A DNA stretch of 64,000 bases. It comes from JAMXLO01 sp963819855 (lineage in GTDB: Bacteria; Pseudomonadota; Alphaproteobacteria; Acetobacterales; Acetobacteraceae). The DNA lies in NCBI GenBank assembly GCA_963819855.1, contig CAWFYC010000021.1:558001-622000 (forward strand), in the 5' to 3' direction. The notes below the pieces were generated by a model. It had not been told where the DNA came from and made no database searches. It saw only the letters and a list, made by a program, of their open reading frames with translations. The position numbers and the translations under genes were made by a program. This document shows, in pieces, positions 26,319 to 36,233 of this stretch. The stretch's first letter is position 1, and each line of letters opens with the position of its first letter.

Positions 26319-26938
26319 GCGAGATCGCGCGACGTGGCGTGTGTCTGGTGCTCTCGGCGCCATCGGGCGCAGGGAAGACGGTGATCGCCAATGCGTTGCT
26401 GGCGAGTGAGCCGAACCTGCGACGTTCGATCAGCGTCACCACACGGCCGCCACGTCCCGGGGAAGTTGACGGCGAACACTATCACTTCCGCGACCGGATG
26501 GAATTTGACCGCATGGTCGCGGCGGCCGAACTGCTGGAATGGGCGCACGTGCTGGGCCGGCACTGCTACGGTTCGCCCGGCGCGCCGGTGCGGCAGGCGC
26601 TGTGCGACGGCAAGGACGTGGTGTTCGACATCGACTGGCAGGGCCATCGCCAGCTGCGCAAGGCGTTGCCTGACGATGTGATCGGCGTGTTCATTCTGCC
26701 GCCGACACTGGCCGCGCTGGAAAGTCGGCTGCGCCATCGTTCCGGCGACGATGCACTGGAGATCGCACGGCGCATGCGGCTGGCGCGCGACGAGATCAGC
26801 CATTGTGCGGAGTTCGACTATATCGTCGTGAACGACGCGCTGGAGCAGGCTGTGGCTGCGGTGCGCTCCGTGCTGCATGCGGCGCGCGCGGCGACCGGGC
26901 GGCTGACCGGTCTCACCGGGTATATCGATCGTCTGTAG
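26315..26938 (+). CDS. gmk: Guanylate kinase
   Basis: Phosphorylates GMP to GDP. P-loop APSGAGKT lies at about residues 15-22, the GMP site SVTTRPPRPGEVDGEHYHF follows, and FDIDWQGHRQL is typical. It has 207 residues. It overlaps yicC by 4 bases at the start and the convergent rsmA by 26 bases at the end. Confidence 0.95.
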   Translation: MSEIARRGVCLVLSAPSGAGKTVIANALLASEPNLRRSISVTTRPPRPGEVDGEHYHFRDRMEFDRMVAAAELLEWAHVLGRHCYGSPGAPVRQALCDGKDVVFDIDWQGHRQLRKALPDDVIGVFILPPTLAALESRLRHRSGDDALEIARRMRLARDEISHCAEFDYIVVNDALEQAVAAVRSVLHAARAATGRLTGLTGYIDRL

Positions 26939-27746
26939 CAAGCAGCCGCGCCAGCCGATCGAATTCCGTCACCGACAGTGTCTCGGCGCGGCGATCGGGC
27001 GCGATGCCGGCTGCGTGCAGCAACACCTCGCCGCCAACCGCCTTCAACGCACCGCGCAGCATCTTGCGCCGCTGGCCGAATGCGGCCGCGGTCAGCCGCT
27101 CCATGGCGGCAAACAGCGCCGGCGTGGGCTGTTCCGCATGCGGCGCCAGGCCGACGACCGCCGAGAACACTTTTGGCGGCGGCACGAAGGCGGCCGGTGG
27201 AATGCGCAGTAGCAGTTCAGCGCGACAGAGCCACTGCGCCAGGATCGACAATCGTCCATACGCTGACGTGCCAGGCTCCGCGCAGATCCGTTCTGCGACC
27301 TCGTGCTGGAACATAAGCGTAAGCCGCTCGAATGCGGACGCCTGGCGCAGCCAGCCGATCAGCAGCGGCGTCGCGATATTATACGGCAGATTGGCGACCA
27401 ACTGCCGGGGCGCGGGCACCAGTGCTGGGACATCCAACGCCAAAGCGTCGCCGCCGATCACATGCAGCCGGCTGCCGGCCTCGGCCGCCAACTCCTCCAT
27501 CGCTGCGAGCGCTCGCCGGTCGAGTTCAACCACAGTCACTGTCGCCGCATCGGAGGCGAGCAGGGCGCGCGTCAGCCCGCCGGGCCCCGGTCCGACCTCC
27601 ACCACATGCCGCCCCTTCAGTGGGCCGGCCGCGCGCACGATGCGCTGCGTCAGGTTCGCGTCGAGCAGGAAATGCTGTCCCAGCGATCGTTTCGCCGCCA
27701 GGCCGTGCCGCGCGATCACCTCGCGCAGCGGCGCCGACGTGATCAC
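26913..27746 (-). CDS. rsmA: 16S rRNA dimethyladenosine transferase (KsgA)
   Basis: Dimethylates two adjacent adenines of helix 45 in 16S rRNA. Motifs: KRSLGQHFLLD near residue 20, SAM site VVEVGPGPGGLT near 50, catalytic NLPYNIATPLL near 117. It has 277 residues and a GTG start overlapping the surA stop (GTGA). In many relatives pdxA lies between surA and rsmA; here it is absent and the two genes touch. Confidence 0.94.
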   Translation of the reverse strand: MITSAPLREVIARHGLAAKRSLGQHFLLDANLTQRIVRAAGPLKGRHVVEVGPGPGGLTRALLASDAATVTVVELDRRALAAMEELAAEAGSRLHVIGGDALALDVPALVPAPRQLVANLPYNIATPLLIGWLRQASAFERLTLMFQHEVAERICAEPGTSAYGRLSILAQWLCRAELLLRIPPAAFVPPPKVFSAVVGLAPHAEQPTPALFAAMERLTAAAFGQRRKMLRGALKAVGGEVLLHAAGIAPDRRAETLSVTEFDRLARLLATDDRYTR

Positions 27747-29047
27747 GCGCCGCTGGGGCGCAGGTCGATCGTGGCGTGGCGGCGCAGGTTGGCGAGCAAC
27801 TGACGCGACAGCAACTCCACGCGCTCGTTGAGCAGTTGAGCCTGCACGTCCTGCGCGCTCTCCTGTGCCAGATTCTTCTCCTCGCGCGAGCAGACGATCA
27901 TCACCGCGATGCCGTCCGTGGTCACCAGCGGCTGGGTGGCGCGATCGAATGGCAGGCTCGCCAGCGTCTGCCGGAATGCCGGCGGGTTCACGGACTCAAG
28001 CCGAACCTCGCCGGGGTCAGGTGGCCGCGGCGAGTTATTCGCCTTGGCTGCCTGTTCCATCTGTTCGCAGCTATGCACGCTGGCGCTGATGCCGCGTGCC
28101 TTTTCCAGCGCCTGCTTCTGCTGCTCGGTCGGCGCCTGCGGATCGAGCGCGCTGGTGAATGGCAGGAATACCTGACGCAACGACAGCGCGGTGCCAAGTT
28201 CGCGGCCGATCTCGCGCTTGCCCTGCAAAGTCACGATCGAGAATCCGCCCGGAACCTTCACCGGATTGCTGATCGCCCCGGCCGGCATTTCGGCGACCAG
28301 TTGCGCGACCTCGGGATCGAGTTGATTCGGTTGTACCCAGCCTAACGAGCCACCCTGCAGCGCCGTCTGGTTCTGGCTGAACTGCGCAGCGACCACCGGG
28401 AAAGCTGCGCCGGCGCGCAACTCGCTGATCACGGTTTCGGCGAAGCGCTGTGCATCGGCGGTGGCGGCAGGGTCTTCCACCGGAATGAAGATTTCACCGA
28501 CCCGATACTCAGGCTTGCCGACCTGCTGCGCCAGCACGCGCTGCCGCTCGGCCACTTCGGCATCGGTGATCTTCGCCTGGTCGCCAAGCTGCTCGCGCAG
28601 CACCTGGGTCCAGCCGAGCTGGGTGCGCAATTGATCGACCAAGGTCCGCAGACCGACGCCGCTCGCGTTGAGCTTTTGCCGCAGCGCGCCCGCCGGCAGG
28701 TTGTTGCGCGACTCGATGTCGTGGATCGCATCGGCGATCGCCTTGTCCGCTATGACGATCTTGCGGCGCTGTACTTCCTGAAAACGCAGCTTCTCATCGA
28801 TGAGCTGGCGGGTGACCTGATGCTTCAGCCGATCCAGCACATCCGGCGTCATCGGCATGCCGGTGGACAGCGCAAACAGCCGGGTGCGATTGTCGACGTC
28901 GGAGTTGCTGATCACATCGCCGTTCACCACCGCCACGATGTGCATCGCCTGTGCCGTTGGCGCCGGCGGAGCCGACGCCGCGAATGCCGCGACCGGTTGC
29001 GCGAACAGCAACCCGAATGCAAACCATGCGTATTTTGCGTTAGCCAA
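27743..29047 (-). CDS. surA: Periplasmic chaperone/peptidyl-prolyl isomerase SurA
   Basis: Escorts outer-membrane proteins such as LptD. The signal peptide covers about residues 1-24 (WFAFGLLFAQPVAAFAASA). The SurA N-domain follows (VVNGDVISNSDVDNRT) and a parvulin domain starts near residue 180 (EYRVGEIFIPVEDP ... FSQNQTALQGGSLGWV). It has 434 residues and a TTG start, 19 bases after lptD. It sits directly downstream of its client gene lptD. Confidence 0.93.
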   Translation of the reverse strand: MANAKYAWFAFGLLFAQPVAAFAASAPPAPTAQAMHIVAVVNGDVISNSDVDNRTRLFALSTGMPMTPDVLDRLKHQVTRQLIDEKLRFQEVQRRKIVIADKAIADAIHDIESRNNLPAGALRQKLNASGVGLRTLVDQLRTQLGWTQVLREQLGDQAKITDAEVAERQRVLAQQVGKPEYRVGEIFIPVEDPAATADAQRFAETVISELRAGAAFPVVAAQFSQNQTALQGGSLGWVQPNQLDPEVAQLVAEMPAGAISNPVKVPGGFSIVTLQGKREIGRELGTALSLRQVFLPFTSALDPQAPTEQQKQALEKARGISASVHSCEQMEQAAKANNSPRPPDPGEVRLESVNPPAFRQTLASLPFDRATQPLVTTDGIAVMIVCSREEKNLAQESAQDVQAQLLNERVELLSRQLLANLRRHATIDLRPSGA

Positions 29048-29066
29048 GACCTTGGTCCCCTCGGAG

Positions 29067-31310
29067 TCAGAGCGCCTTATAGCCGAACTGTCCGATCGTT
29101 TTGAAGGTCATCTGGATCAGTGCCGTTGTTGCGCCGTGGTCGCCATTGTACGAGGTATATCGCTTATAGAACCGCAAATCCAGGATATAGCATTCGTCTT
29201 CGTACGCCGCATCGGCGCCGACCGCGACCATCTGGCTCAGCTGGATATTGCGCCGGGCCCAGCTGCTGAGCCGATAATTACCCCATTTCGACGTCGCGCC
29301 GACCGTCACTTCGTTGCGTGGCGTGTAGAAGGCATTGCCTACGGGCGGCGGCGGCGGCTGGTCGAACAGCGTATAGGGATCGAAAGTGCTGTAGAAGTAA
29401 CCGACGTTGACCGAGAATTTCGCTCCACCGATGGTGGCCAGCGCATCCGCCATGCGGGTTTGGAACGATTTGTGATCGAGCCTGGTACGATAGGTGAGGT
29501 TCAACCAGTCGGTCGGCGCGAAGCTGGCACGCCCGACGATGTCCGATACCTGATCGTGCAGACCGGACGCTTCGGGAAACTGATTGTCCACGTTGGTGCG
29601 ATAGGATTGTCCGAGCAGCCCATCGAAGGTGGTGCCCGCCAGAAACCAGGTACCATGAAATGCGACATTGGCCCGTACTCCCCCATCGAGTCGATCGATC
29701 CCAGGGTAGCGATTGAAGCCGAACAGGTTGGCGTCGGAGAACTCGAGGTCCAGACTGTCCTCGTTCGGGTACTTGGAATTCTGGCTGCGGCCGACCTGCG
29801 GCCCCACGACGATCTGCGCGATCGGTTCGATGAGCTGGGTGCCCCATGCACCCGAATCGCGCATGAACGGCCAATGAAAATCAAGTGCCGCCTGCGGCTG
29901 GGCGCGCGCCTTCTCGATCTGGCTCACCGGGCCGAAGTTCGGCTGCTCGTTGAACGCATTGGCGCTGTAGGCGATCGCATCGTTGTGCAGGGTGATTGAC
30001 CAAAGATCGCCGAGTGCGCCGACGAATGGCCGCGACCAGTTCACCGTAAGACTGGCACGGCGCGTGTCGGTGCCGACGGTGCGCAGCACATTGAATGCTC
30101 CGGTATCGATGCTGAGGCGGCCACCCAGGGCATCGGGCTCACCGAAATAGCTGTACTCGTAGCGCGGCAGCACCAGCGGAATCTTGTCGCTCGCCACCAC
30201 CTCATTCAGGGTCTGATAGAATCTGACGTCGAAACGCGAATAGGCACCCTGGCCGAAGCCTTCGCCGTAGACCTGACTGGCCAGCAAGACAGGCTGGTTG
30301 CCGAGCTGTCCGCCGAGCTGGAAGTCGCGGACGTAGTCGGCTGATGAGGCGCGCGCGATATCGAAGCCCCACCGCCAAGTGTCGTCCAAGCTGAACTGGC
30401 CCTTCGAATAGATCGTCGCCTGCGCCGAGTTGTCCAGATAGCCGACCGAACCATCGAGCAGCAGGGAGCCGTTGTTGAACCTCCGCCGGTATTCGACGCT
30501 GAGCTGCGGGCCGGCGCTCGTGGTTATCATGGGCGTGAACGTCGCGTCCGACTGATCGTCGATCACCCAATAGTACGGCTGTGCGTAGAAGGCGCCGAGA
30601 TGTGAGGAGTAGCCGAGTGACGGAATCAACAGGCCGCTGCCACGCTTCACCGACGGATCGACATGCCAGAAATACGGCATGTAGCCGACTGGAAATCCGT
30701 ACATCTCCAGCACGGCGTCCTGGTACTCGATCTTCTTGTGCTCAAGATCCTGCACTGCCGACAGCGCGCGAATCTGCCACAATGGCGGTTTGGTCGGATC
30801 CTTCGCACAGAGATTGCACGTAGAGTATACCACCTTCGACATCTCATTGATCTCGCCGTCGGTGCGCCGGGCGCCGTTGGCGGCCATTCTGCCGTTCTCG
30901 GCCATGATCGCACGGACGTCGCGGAACACGCCGTTCTTCATGTCCTGGGTGAGTTCCGCATAGTCGGCAAATATCACCTGGCCGTCGGGCTGGAGCAGCG
31001 CGACATTGCCTTTGACAGCGGCCACGCCAGTGTTGCGGTCGAACGTCATGTGGTCCGCGCGCAGCACGGAATCATTCTGCCAGGCCTCCACGTGACCATC
31101 GGCGATCACCAGCGAATTTTCGCGGTCGTACTCGACCGAGTCTGCAGTGAAGGTGACCGGCTGATCGCGCGAAGCCTGCGGATGCGCCCCTGGATTGGTC
31201 AGCGCGCTCAACTGTGCGCGGACTGCACCCGGCAGGGCTACCACGGGCAGAATTGCCAGCAGCAGAACAGAGACGAGCCCGCGTGTCGCGACCAAGAGGG
31301 ATCGCATCAT
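29067..31310 (-). CDS. lptD: LPS-assembly protein LptD
   Basis: Outer-membrane beta-barrel that inserts lipopolysaccharide. A signal peptide (VSVLLLAILPVVALPGAVRA) precedes an OstA domain (FTADSVEYDRENSLVIADGH) and the barrel, which ends in a membrane-protein-like strand (TFKTIGQFGYKAL). Paired cysteines STCNLCAKD fit the N-terminal disulfide set. It has 747 residues from the ATG at 31310, just after lptG stops. It groups with lptG, lptF and surA, a complete outer-membrane LPS module. Confidence 0.93.
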   Translation of the reverse strand: MMRSLLVATRGLVSVLLLAILPVVALPGAVRAQLSALTNPGAHPQASRDQPVTFTADSVEYDRENSLVIADGHVEAWQNDSVLRADHMTFDRNTGVAAVKGNVALLQPDGQVIFADYAELTQDMKNGVFRDVRAIMAENGRMAANGARRTDGEINEMSKVVYSTCNLCAKDPTKPPLWQIRALSAVQDLEHKKIEYQDAVLEMYGFPVGYMPYFWHVDPSVKRGSGLLIPSLGYSSHLGAFYAQPYYWVIDDQSDATFTPMITTSAGPQLSVEYRRRFNNGSLLLDGSVGYLDNSAQATIYSKGQFSLDDTWRWGFDIARASSADYVRDFQLGGQLGNQPVLLASQVYGEGFGQGAYSRFDVRFYQTLNEVVASDKIPLVLPRYEYSYFGEPDALGGRLSIDTGAFNVLRTVGTDTRRASLTVNWSRPFVGALGDLWSITLHNDAIAYSANAFNEQPNFGPVSQIEKARAQPQAALDFHWPFMRDSGAWGTQLIEPIAQIVVGPQVGRSQNSKYPNEDSLDLEFSDANLFGFNRYPGIDRLDGGVRANVAFHGTWFLAGTTFDGLLGQSYRTNVDNQFPEASGLHDQVSDIVGRASFAPTDWLNLTYRTRLDHKSFQTRMADALATIGGAKFSVNVGYFYSTFDPYTLFDQPPPPPVGNAFYTPRNEVTVGATSKWGNYRLSSWARRNIQLSQMVAVGADAAYEDECYILDLRFYKRYTSYNGDHGATTALIQMTFKTIGQFGYKAL

Positions 31311-31312
31311 GC

Positions 31313-32425
31313 TCAGCCATCTTCCGTGTGCAGGAGCAGCGCGACCGCCAGCATCAGGCCGGACACCGAGGGCGCCCATGCGGCAAGTGCAACCGGCAAC
31401 GCACCGGTCTGCCCGAATTCCTCGGCAACCTTCGACACCAGAAACAATGCAAAGCCAGTGGCGACGCCGCTGGCGATCATCTGTGTCACGCCGCCACGGC
31501 GTGCCGGACGCATGGAGAATCCGGCGCCGACCAGCGCCATGGTCGCGCAGAGCAGCGGTAGGGCGAGCAAGGTCTGAAAGTGCAGTCGGTGCCGGATCGA
31601 CGAAAATCCTGACCGGTCCAGTAGCGCAATAAAGTCGGGGAGGGTCCAGAATGACAGCGTATCGGGCGAGGCGAAACTTTCCTGCACGCGTGCCACGGTA
31701 AGGTCGGTCGGCAGAGTGATCATGACCGGCGGTTCCGGCATCTGCTCCGGCCGAATGACACGCGCATTCTGCAACAGCCATGCCCCCGGGCCGAGCATCG
31801 CCTGACCCGCTTCGATTCGGCTGAGCAGCCGGTCACGGCCATCCAGACGAAAGACACTGACCTGCGATGCTGTCAGCCGCTTGCCGTGCAACTCCACACC
31901 GTGCGCATGCAGAATGGCAACTCCCTGCGGCGACGAAGTGCGGTCGGATTGACGCAACCAGAGCTGGCCGCCAGCCAGTGCCAGCGGGCCGCCGCCTGGC
32001 TTGAGATATGCATTGTCCATTGCCTCGGCACGCCCGAACATCACCGACGACAATGGGCTCACCGCGGTCGTGGCGAGCGTGCCGAACACCAGCGCGCAGA
32101 GCGAAGGAGCGGCGAGGAATTCCCAGGCCGACACGCCTGCGGAACGTGCGACAACCAGCTCGGACGAACGTGTGAGGCGCCAGAAGCACAACATGCCGCC
32201 GAGCAGCACAGCGAACGGCAACACCTGCATCGCGATATACGGTAGCCGCAATGCGGCAATCTCGGCCACCATTGCGAAGGTTGCGTCAGGCTTCGACACG
32301 GAGCGACGCAACAGCTCTATGAAGTCGAACAGAGCGACCAGACCCGAGAGAGCGAGCAGCATACCGACCACCGCGCCGGCGAACTGCCTGGCGATATAGA
32401 TCGACAAGGTGATCGGCTGTGTCAT
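31313..32425 (-). CDS. lptG: LPS export ABC permease LptG
   Basis: Inner-membrane half of the LptB2FG extractor. It has 370 residues with six hydrophobic segments, three at each end around a periplasmic beta-jellyroll. The family pattern is LPFAVLLGGMLCFWRLTRSSELVVARSAGVS, and the C-terminal GGVTQMIASGVATGFALFLVSK follows. It is 2 bases from lptD and 4 bases after lptF. It is assigned LptG rather than LptF by order and by the closer match of its neighbour to LptF. Confidence 0.9.
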   Translation of the reverse strand: MTQPITLSIYIARQFAGAVVGMLLALSGLVALFDFIELLRRSVSKPDATFAMVAEIAALRLPYIAMQVLPFAVLLGGMLCFWRLTRSSELVVARSAGVSAWEFLAAPSLCALVFGTLATTAVSPLSSVMFGRAEAMDNAYLKPGGGPLALAGGQLWLRQSDRTSSPQGVAILHAHGVELHGKRLTASQVSVFRLDGRDRLLSRIEAGQAMLGPGAWLLQNARVIRPEQMPEPPVMITLPTDLTVARVQESFASPDTLSFWTLPDFIALLDRSGFSSIRHRLHFQTLLALPLLCATMALVGAGFSMRPARRGGVTQMIASGVATGFALFLVSKVAEEFGQTGALPVALAAWAPSVSGLMLAVALLLHTEDG

Positions 32426-32429
32426 GCGC

Positions 32430-33557
32430 TCAGGTGGCCTCCACCGGACGGCGGCGCGAATCGAGCCATTGTGGTCCGAACAGCATCCAACCGCAGATCA
32501 TTCCGGGCGCCACGGCCTGCAGCCATATCATGGGCAGCATAGCGTTGTCGCGGGCCGCCAGATTCTCCATGGCGAGGCCGAACGCAAGCAGTACCACCAT
32601 CGCGGCCACGGCCACCAGCGGCCGCACAAAGCTGCCATGCCGTCGGAAGGTACCGCTGAGTACAGCGTACAGTGCGATGAACGCGTACGAGAACGCGGCG
32701 AGCGGTGTTGCCAGGCGCTTGTGCCCTTCAGCGATCCATTTCGACACGTCGCGCGGGTTGGGCAGGTGAGGGTTGAGCAATTCGCTCAGCGACATCTCCG
32801 ACATATCGCGCAGGCGCTCAGCGGAAGACGCCTGGTTGTCGGCGAGATCGATCTCGTTCTGTCCGAACGTCAGCACGTTGAGACGGCCGCTCTGATGATC
32901 GATCTCCTGACGGCTGCCGTTGACCAGCAACACGCGGGGTCCGTTTGGGCCCTCCGTGAGCCGGCCACTTTCGGCCAGGATCGTGGCATGCGCGGACTTG
33001 TTGCGCCCGTCGTCAACCAGAATGCCACGCAGCGTGCCATCCGGGTCGCGCGAACGAACATAGACGGTCAGATCGTCCGAGATCTGCGTGAACACGCCTT
33101 CCTGCAACAGGAAGGCCGCCATACGATTGCGTATCTCCCACTGGAACTGGCGGAACGAGGTGAGGCTGGCGGGCACGATCCAGAGGGTCAGCGCGTAGCC
33201 GCAGATGATCGTCAGGGCCACCAGCGCCAACGCCGGGCGCGACAGCGCGAAGGGCGACAGCCCTGCCGCACGCATCACCGTGATCTCGCGGTCGCCGGCA
33301 AGACGCTGGTAGACGAATTGTACCACGACGAAGGTGGTGATCGGCAGGATCACCGCAACGAAGCTTGGGATCAACAGGCCGGTGAGTTCGAGGAAGACCG
33401 CCAGCGACAGGCCGTGGTTCACCACCAGCTCGACGAACCGCAGCGACTGTATCAGCCAGACCAGTGCCGTCAGTCCGCCGGTGACGGCGATCAGCGCGAA
33501 GGCGAGCTGGCGAAAAATGTAACGGTCGAGCCGTGTGATCAGCTTGCCCGAGCGCAT
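32430..33557 (-). CDS. lptF: LPS export ABC permease LptF
   Basis: Partner of LptG in LPS extraction. It has 375 residues from the ATG at 33557; a longer in-frame start at 33686 would add an unlikely arginine-rich leader that overlaps a repeat. Motifs: LDRYIFRQLAFALIAVTGGLTALVW, RLAGDREITVMRAAGLSP, and the C-terminal KRLATPLAAFSYAFIALYAVLSG. Six transmembrane segments are visible. Confidence 0.9.
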   Translation of the reverse strand: MRSGKLITRLDRYIFRQLAFALIAVTGGLTALVWLIQSLRFVELVVNHGLSLAVFLELTGLLIPSFVAVILPITTFVVVQFVYQRLAGDREITVMRAAGLSPFALSRPALALVALTIICGYALTLWIVPASLTSFRQFQWEIRNRMAAFLLQEGVFTQISDDLTVYVRSRDPDGTLRGILVDDGRNKSAHATILAESGRLTEGPNGPRVLLVNGSRQEIDHQSGRLNVLTFGQNEIDLADNQASSAERLRDMSEMSLSELLNPHLPNPRDVSKWIAEGHKRLATPLAAFSYAFIALYAVLSGTFRRHGSFVRPLVAVAAMVVLLAFGLAMENLAARDNAMLPMIWLQAVAPGMICGWMLFGPQWLDSRRRPVEAT

Positions 33558-33658
33558 TGCGCGAGATTGTCCCTGCGTGGCGGCACCACGGTTGTGCGTC
33601 AGCAGGGGCAACGATGCAAGCCGGGTGAGCTCACGTAACCGGGCTGGAGAGAGCCGCA

Positions 33659-33698
33659 CACCTCTCCCGCCTGCGTGAGCCTGCAAGCAGGAGAGGTG
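33659..33698 (+). repeat. CACCTCTCC...GGAGAGGTG palindrome
   Basis: CACCTCTCC at 33659-33667 pairs with GGAGAGGTG at 33690-33698 with partial GC pairing inside. It is related to the perfect hairpin at 3463-3495. It lies in the gap between the lptF start and the MFS stop. Confidence 0.6.
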
Positions 33699-33711
33699 GG
33701 CAGCCCAATCG

Positions 33712-35004
33712 CTACACGCCAGGCTCGTGCACGAACACCTCGAGGTCGGATACCATCTCTTTGCCCTTGGTTTCCGGTCCCAACAGCAGCGAGATGATGA
33801 AGCTGATCAGGCCAACGGTCGTGCCGAACATCATTGCGACGCCGAACCCGACATTGTAGTTGACTGCGATATACGTCAGCACCGGCGCGACCAGTCCGCC
33901 GAAGATCGCGCCCTGGTGATAGCAGAAGCCGGCGGCGGTGGCACGCACCTCGGTCGGGAAGCGCTCGGAGAGATAGCTCGGATTCTGTCCGTAGATCGCA
34001 CCACCGAACAGCCCTTGCACCGAGAAGCCGATCGCCAGCGTCAGGTAGTCGTTGGTCAACAGATAGGTCGGTGTGACCGCCAGCGCTATGATCGCGGGAA
34101 TGATCATCGACCAGCGGCGGCCGAACACGTCCGACACCCAACCCCACAGGAAACTCGAGATGAACGTAGCCGCGTTGGAGAACATCAGCGGCACCGACAC
34201 CAGCGCCGCGGACAGCGCCAAGTCCTTCTGCAGATGCGTCGCGAACAGAGCGAAGATCGAGTAGTAGACTGTGAACGCGCTCGCCATCCACCAGCAGGCA
34301 GTGAGCGTATTGGCGAGATTGCCGCGCCTGAAGATGGTGAACAGCGGCATGCGCACCTGCCGGTTCTGCTCACGCTGTTTTCTGCGGTTCTCCAGCCAGA
34401 CCTCGGGCTCCTTGACGTATTTGCGAACCCAGACGACGACCAGCGCCGGCAGGATTCCCATCCACAGCAGGCCGCGCCAACCGATGCTGTCGAACAGCAG
34501 TCCGTAGGCGGCGCTGGAGGCGAGGAAGCCCAGCGCCCAGGAGCCTTGCAACACCGAGCTCATCAGGCCGCGCGAGCGCGCCGGCCAGGATTCCATCGCC
34601 AGCGACGCCCCGGCAGGCCATTCCGCTCCCATACCGATGCCGAGCAGCGCGCGGAAGAAGAACAGAAAGGCGAAGGTGGGTGAGAAGCCGGCGATGAAGT
34701 TGCAGATCGAGTACCACAGGATCGAGATCATCAGCGGAATCTTCCGCCCGATCCGATCCGCGAGCCAGCCGGACGCGGTCGCGCCGACCAGCCGCAGCCA
34801 CAGCGTGATGGCGAAGACCGCGGTCACCTCGGTCAGCGGAACGTTGAACTCCTTGGCGATCGGCACCATGATCAGCAGGAACACGGTGAAGTCGAACGCG
34901 TCGAGGGTCCAGCCCATCCAGGCGGCCCACCACGCCAGCCACTGGTCCTTGGTTGGCTCCTTCCACCACGGCACAGCTTGGCCGCGCGCGAGACTTGTCG
35001 ACAT
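33712..35004 (-). CDS. MFS transporter (metabolite:H+ symporter type)
   Basis: A 12-segment carrier of 430 residues. The loop 2-3 motif GWLADRIGRKIPLM, FFFRALLGIGMGAEWPAG and the C-terminal half GWVSDVFGRRWSM identify the sialate/aromatic-acid/MHS branch. The N-terminus PWWKEPTKDQWLAWWAAWMGW is typical of that group. The substrate cannot be told from sequence. It is transcribed alone on the minus strand. Confidence 0.85.
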   Translation of the reverse strand: MSTSLARGQAVPWWKEPTKDQWLAWWAAWMGWTLDAFDFTVFLLIMVPIAKEFNVPLTEVTAVFAITLWLRLVGATASGWLADRIGRKIPLMISILWYSICNFIAGFSPTFAFLFFFRALLGIGMGAEWPAGASLAMESWPARSRGLMSSVLQGSWALGFLASSAAYGLLFDSIGWRGLLWMGILPALVVVWVRKYVKEPEVWLENRRKQREQNRQVRMPLFTIFRRGNLANTLTACWWMASAFTVYYSIFALFATHLQKDLALSAALVSVPLMFSNAATFISSFLWGWVSDVFGRRWSMIIPAIIALAVTPTYLLTNDYLTLAIGFSVQGLFGGAIYGQNPSYLSERFPTEVRATAAGFCYHQGAIFGGLVAPVLTYIAVNYNVGFGVAMMFGTTVGLISFIISLLLGPETKGKEMVSDLEVFVHEPGV

Positions 35005-35114
35005 TGGTTTTTTGCCTCCCCGGCGTACTTCAGGACGGTCGATGCGGCGCTAACGGCACGGCACGAACGGCTACGCGGTTTTGCCCGCGCACGGTACGAC
35101 TTTGGGATGTTATC

Positions 35115-36233
35115 CTATGCAGCATAGCCGCTATGCGTCAAACGTTTAGCACGGGTCGCGGCGGCGGCCAGCCGCATCGCGCCAGGCCATAGCCGGCATG
35201 CGACAACGATCCAAGGTTGCAGTCTGCGAGCCAGACATAGCCTATGGATTGCAGTGGCAACGCGCATCTGGCCTGAAATACGGCCGCTCAGGTCCAGGTG
35301 GTAGTCTGTGCCGCTGCTCCCTGCGACCCAGGCGCGGGCTGCCAGCGACCCGCTGGCCAGCGCCAGCGCGACGCCGTCGCCGGTGAGCGAGGCGATCACC
35401 GCGGCCTGATCGCCGAGACGGTACAGGCCGGGCGGGTCGCACCCGCCCGCGGCATGGAGATAGCCGTACGGCAGGCCGGCAACTGCCAGCGGCCGATCGA
35501 GCAGCGCGCACGCGCCGCCGAGGCGCTCGCGCAAGTGCGGACATTCGCTGGTCAGCGCGTCGAGCACGCTGTCCCAGTTTCCGCCGCCGGCGCGCACCCG
35601 CGCAGCGGGCATCAGTGCGCACAATACGGCCCGATCGGCCTCCACGAGCTGCAATCCGGCATAGCCGCCGGGGAACAGGATCAGTTCGACGTGGTGACGC
35701 AGCTCTGCGTGCTGAGCAGCAGCGAGCGCGTAGTACATCTTGAAGCCAACCATGCCGGTGTCGCGACCGGTCCGCGCCGCACCGCGCAGCTCGTGCTTAC
35801 CGGTGGCCAGGAACACCGTATCGGTGATCACTCGACCAAACGAACCGCAGTCGAGCCGAAGCGATCCGTGCTCCTGCCCGATCGCGCCGACGCGATGGCC
35901 GCGCAGCACTGTTGCGCCGGCGGCCCGCGCCTGTTGCAGCAATGCTTCATCCAGTACACGCCGAGTCAGGCCACGCGCAGCGAATGGCAGACGCGTGGTG
36001 GCGATGCGATTCCGGTGCACCAGGCGCAGCGCAGCAATCGTCGACGCAGCGGATAGATCGACGCCCAGCGTCTCGACCATCGCAACCGCCTCAGCGCTCA
36101 GAAAGTCTCCGCACACCTTATCGACGGGGGCGGTATTGCGCTCCAGCAACGTGACGTTCCGGCCGGCGGTCGCGAGGACGATGGCAGCGGCGGCACCTGC
36201 CGGCCCGCCGCCGATGATCACCGGTCCGGACAA
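35115..36233 (-). CDS. FAD-dependent oxidoreductase (geranylgeranyl-reductase-like) of the PKS operon
   Basis: A flavoprotein with the dinucleotide site VIIGGGPAGAAAAIVL at the N-terminus, VCGDFLSAEAVAMVE, and GDQAAVIASLTGDGVALALASG for the second FAD motif. The TTG at 36233 is the probable start because it places GxGxxG normally; it overlaps the methyltransferase by 16 bases. It is last of a PKS-methyltransferase-flavoprotein operon, where such enzymes hydroxylate or reduce the polyketide ring or chain. Confidence 0.78.
   Translation of the reverse strand: MSGPVIIGGGPAGAAAAIVLATAGRNVTLLERNTAPVDKVCGDFLSAEAVAMVETLGVDLSAASTIAALRLVHRNRIATTRLPFAARGLTRRVLDEALLQQARAAGATVLRGHRVGAIGQEHGSLRLDCGSFGRVITDTVFLATGKHELRGAARTGRDTGMVGFKMYYALAAAQHAELRHHVELILFPGGYAGLQLVEADRAVLCALMPAARVRAGGGNWDSVLDALTSECPHLRERLGGACALLDRPLAVAGLPYGYLHAAGGCDPPGLYRLGDQAAVIASLTGDGVALALASGSLAARAWVAGSSGTDYHLDLSGRISGQMRVATAIHRLCLARRLQPWIVVACRLWPGAMRLAAAATRAKRLTHSGYAA

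Noticed and set aside
31311..31781. N-terminal extension of lptD to 904 residues
   Set aside because: The extension overlaps the C-terminal third of lptG and precedes a good signal peptide that starts at 31310.
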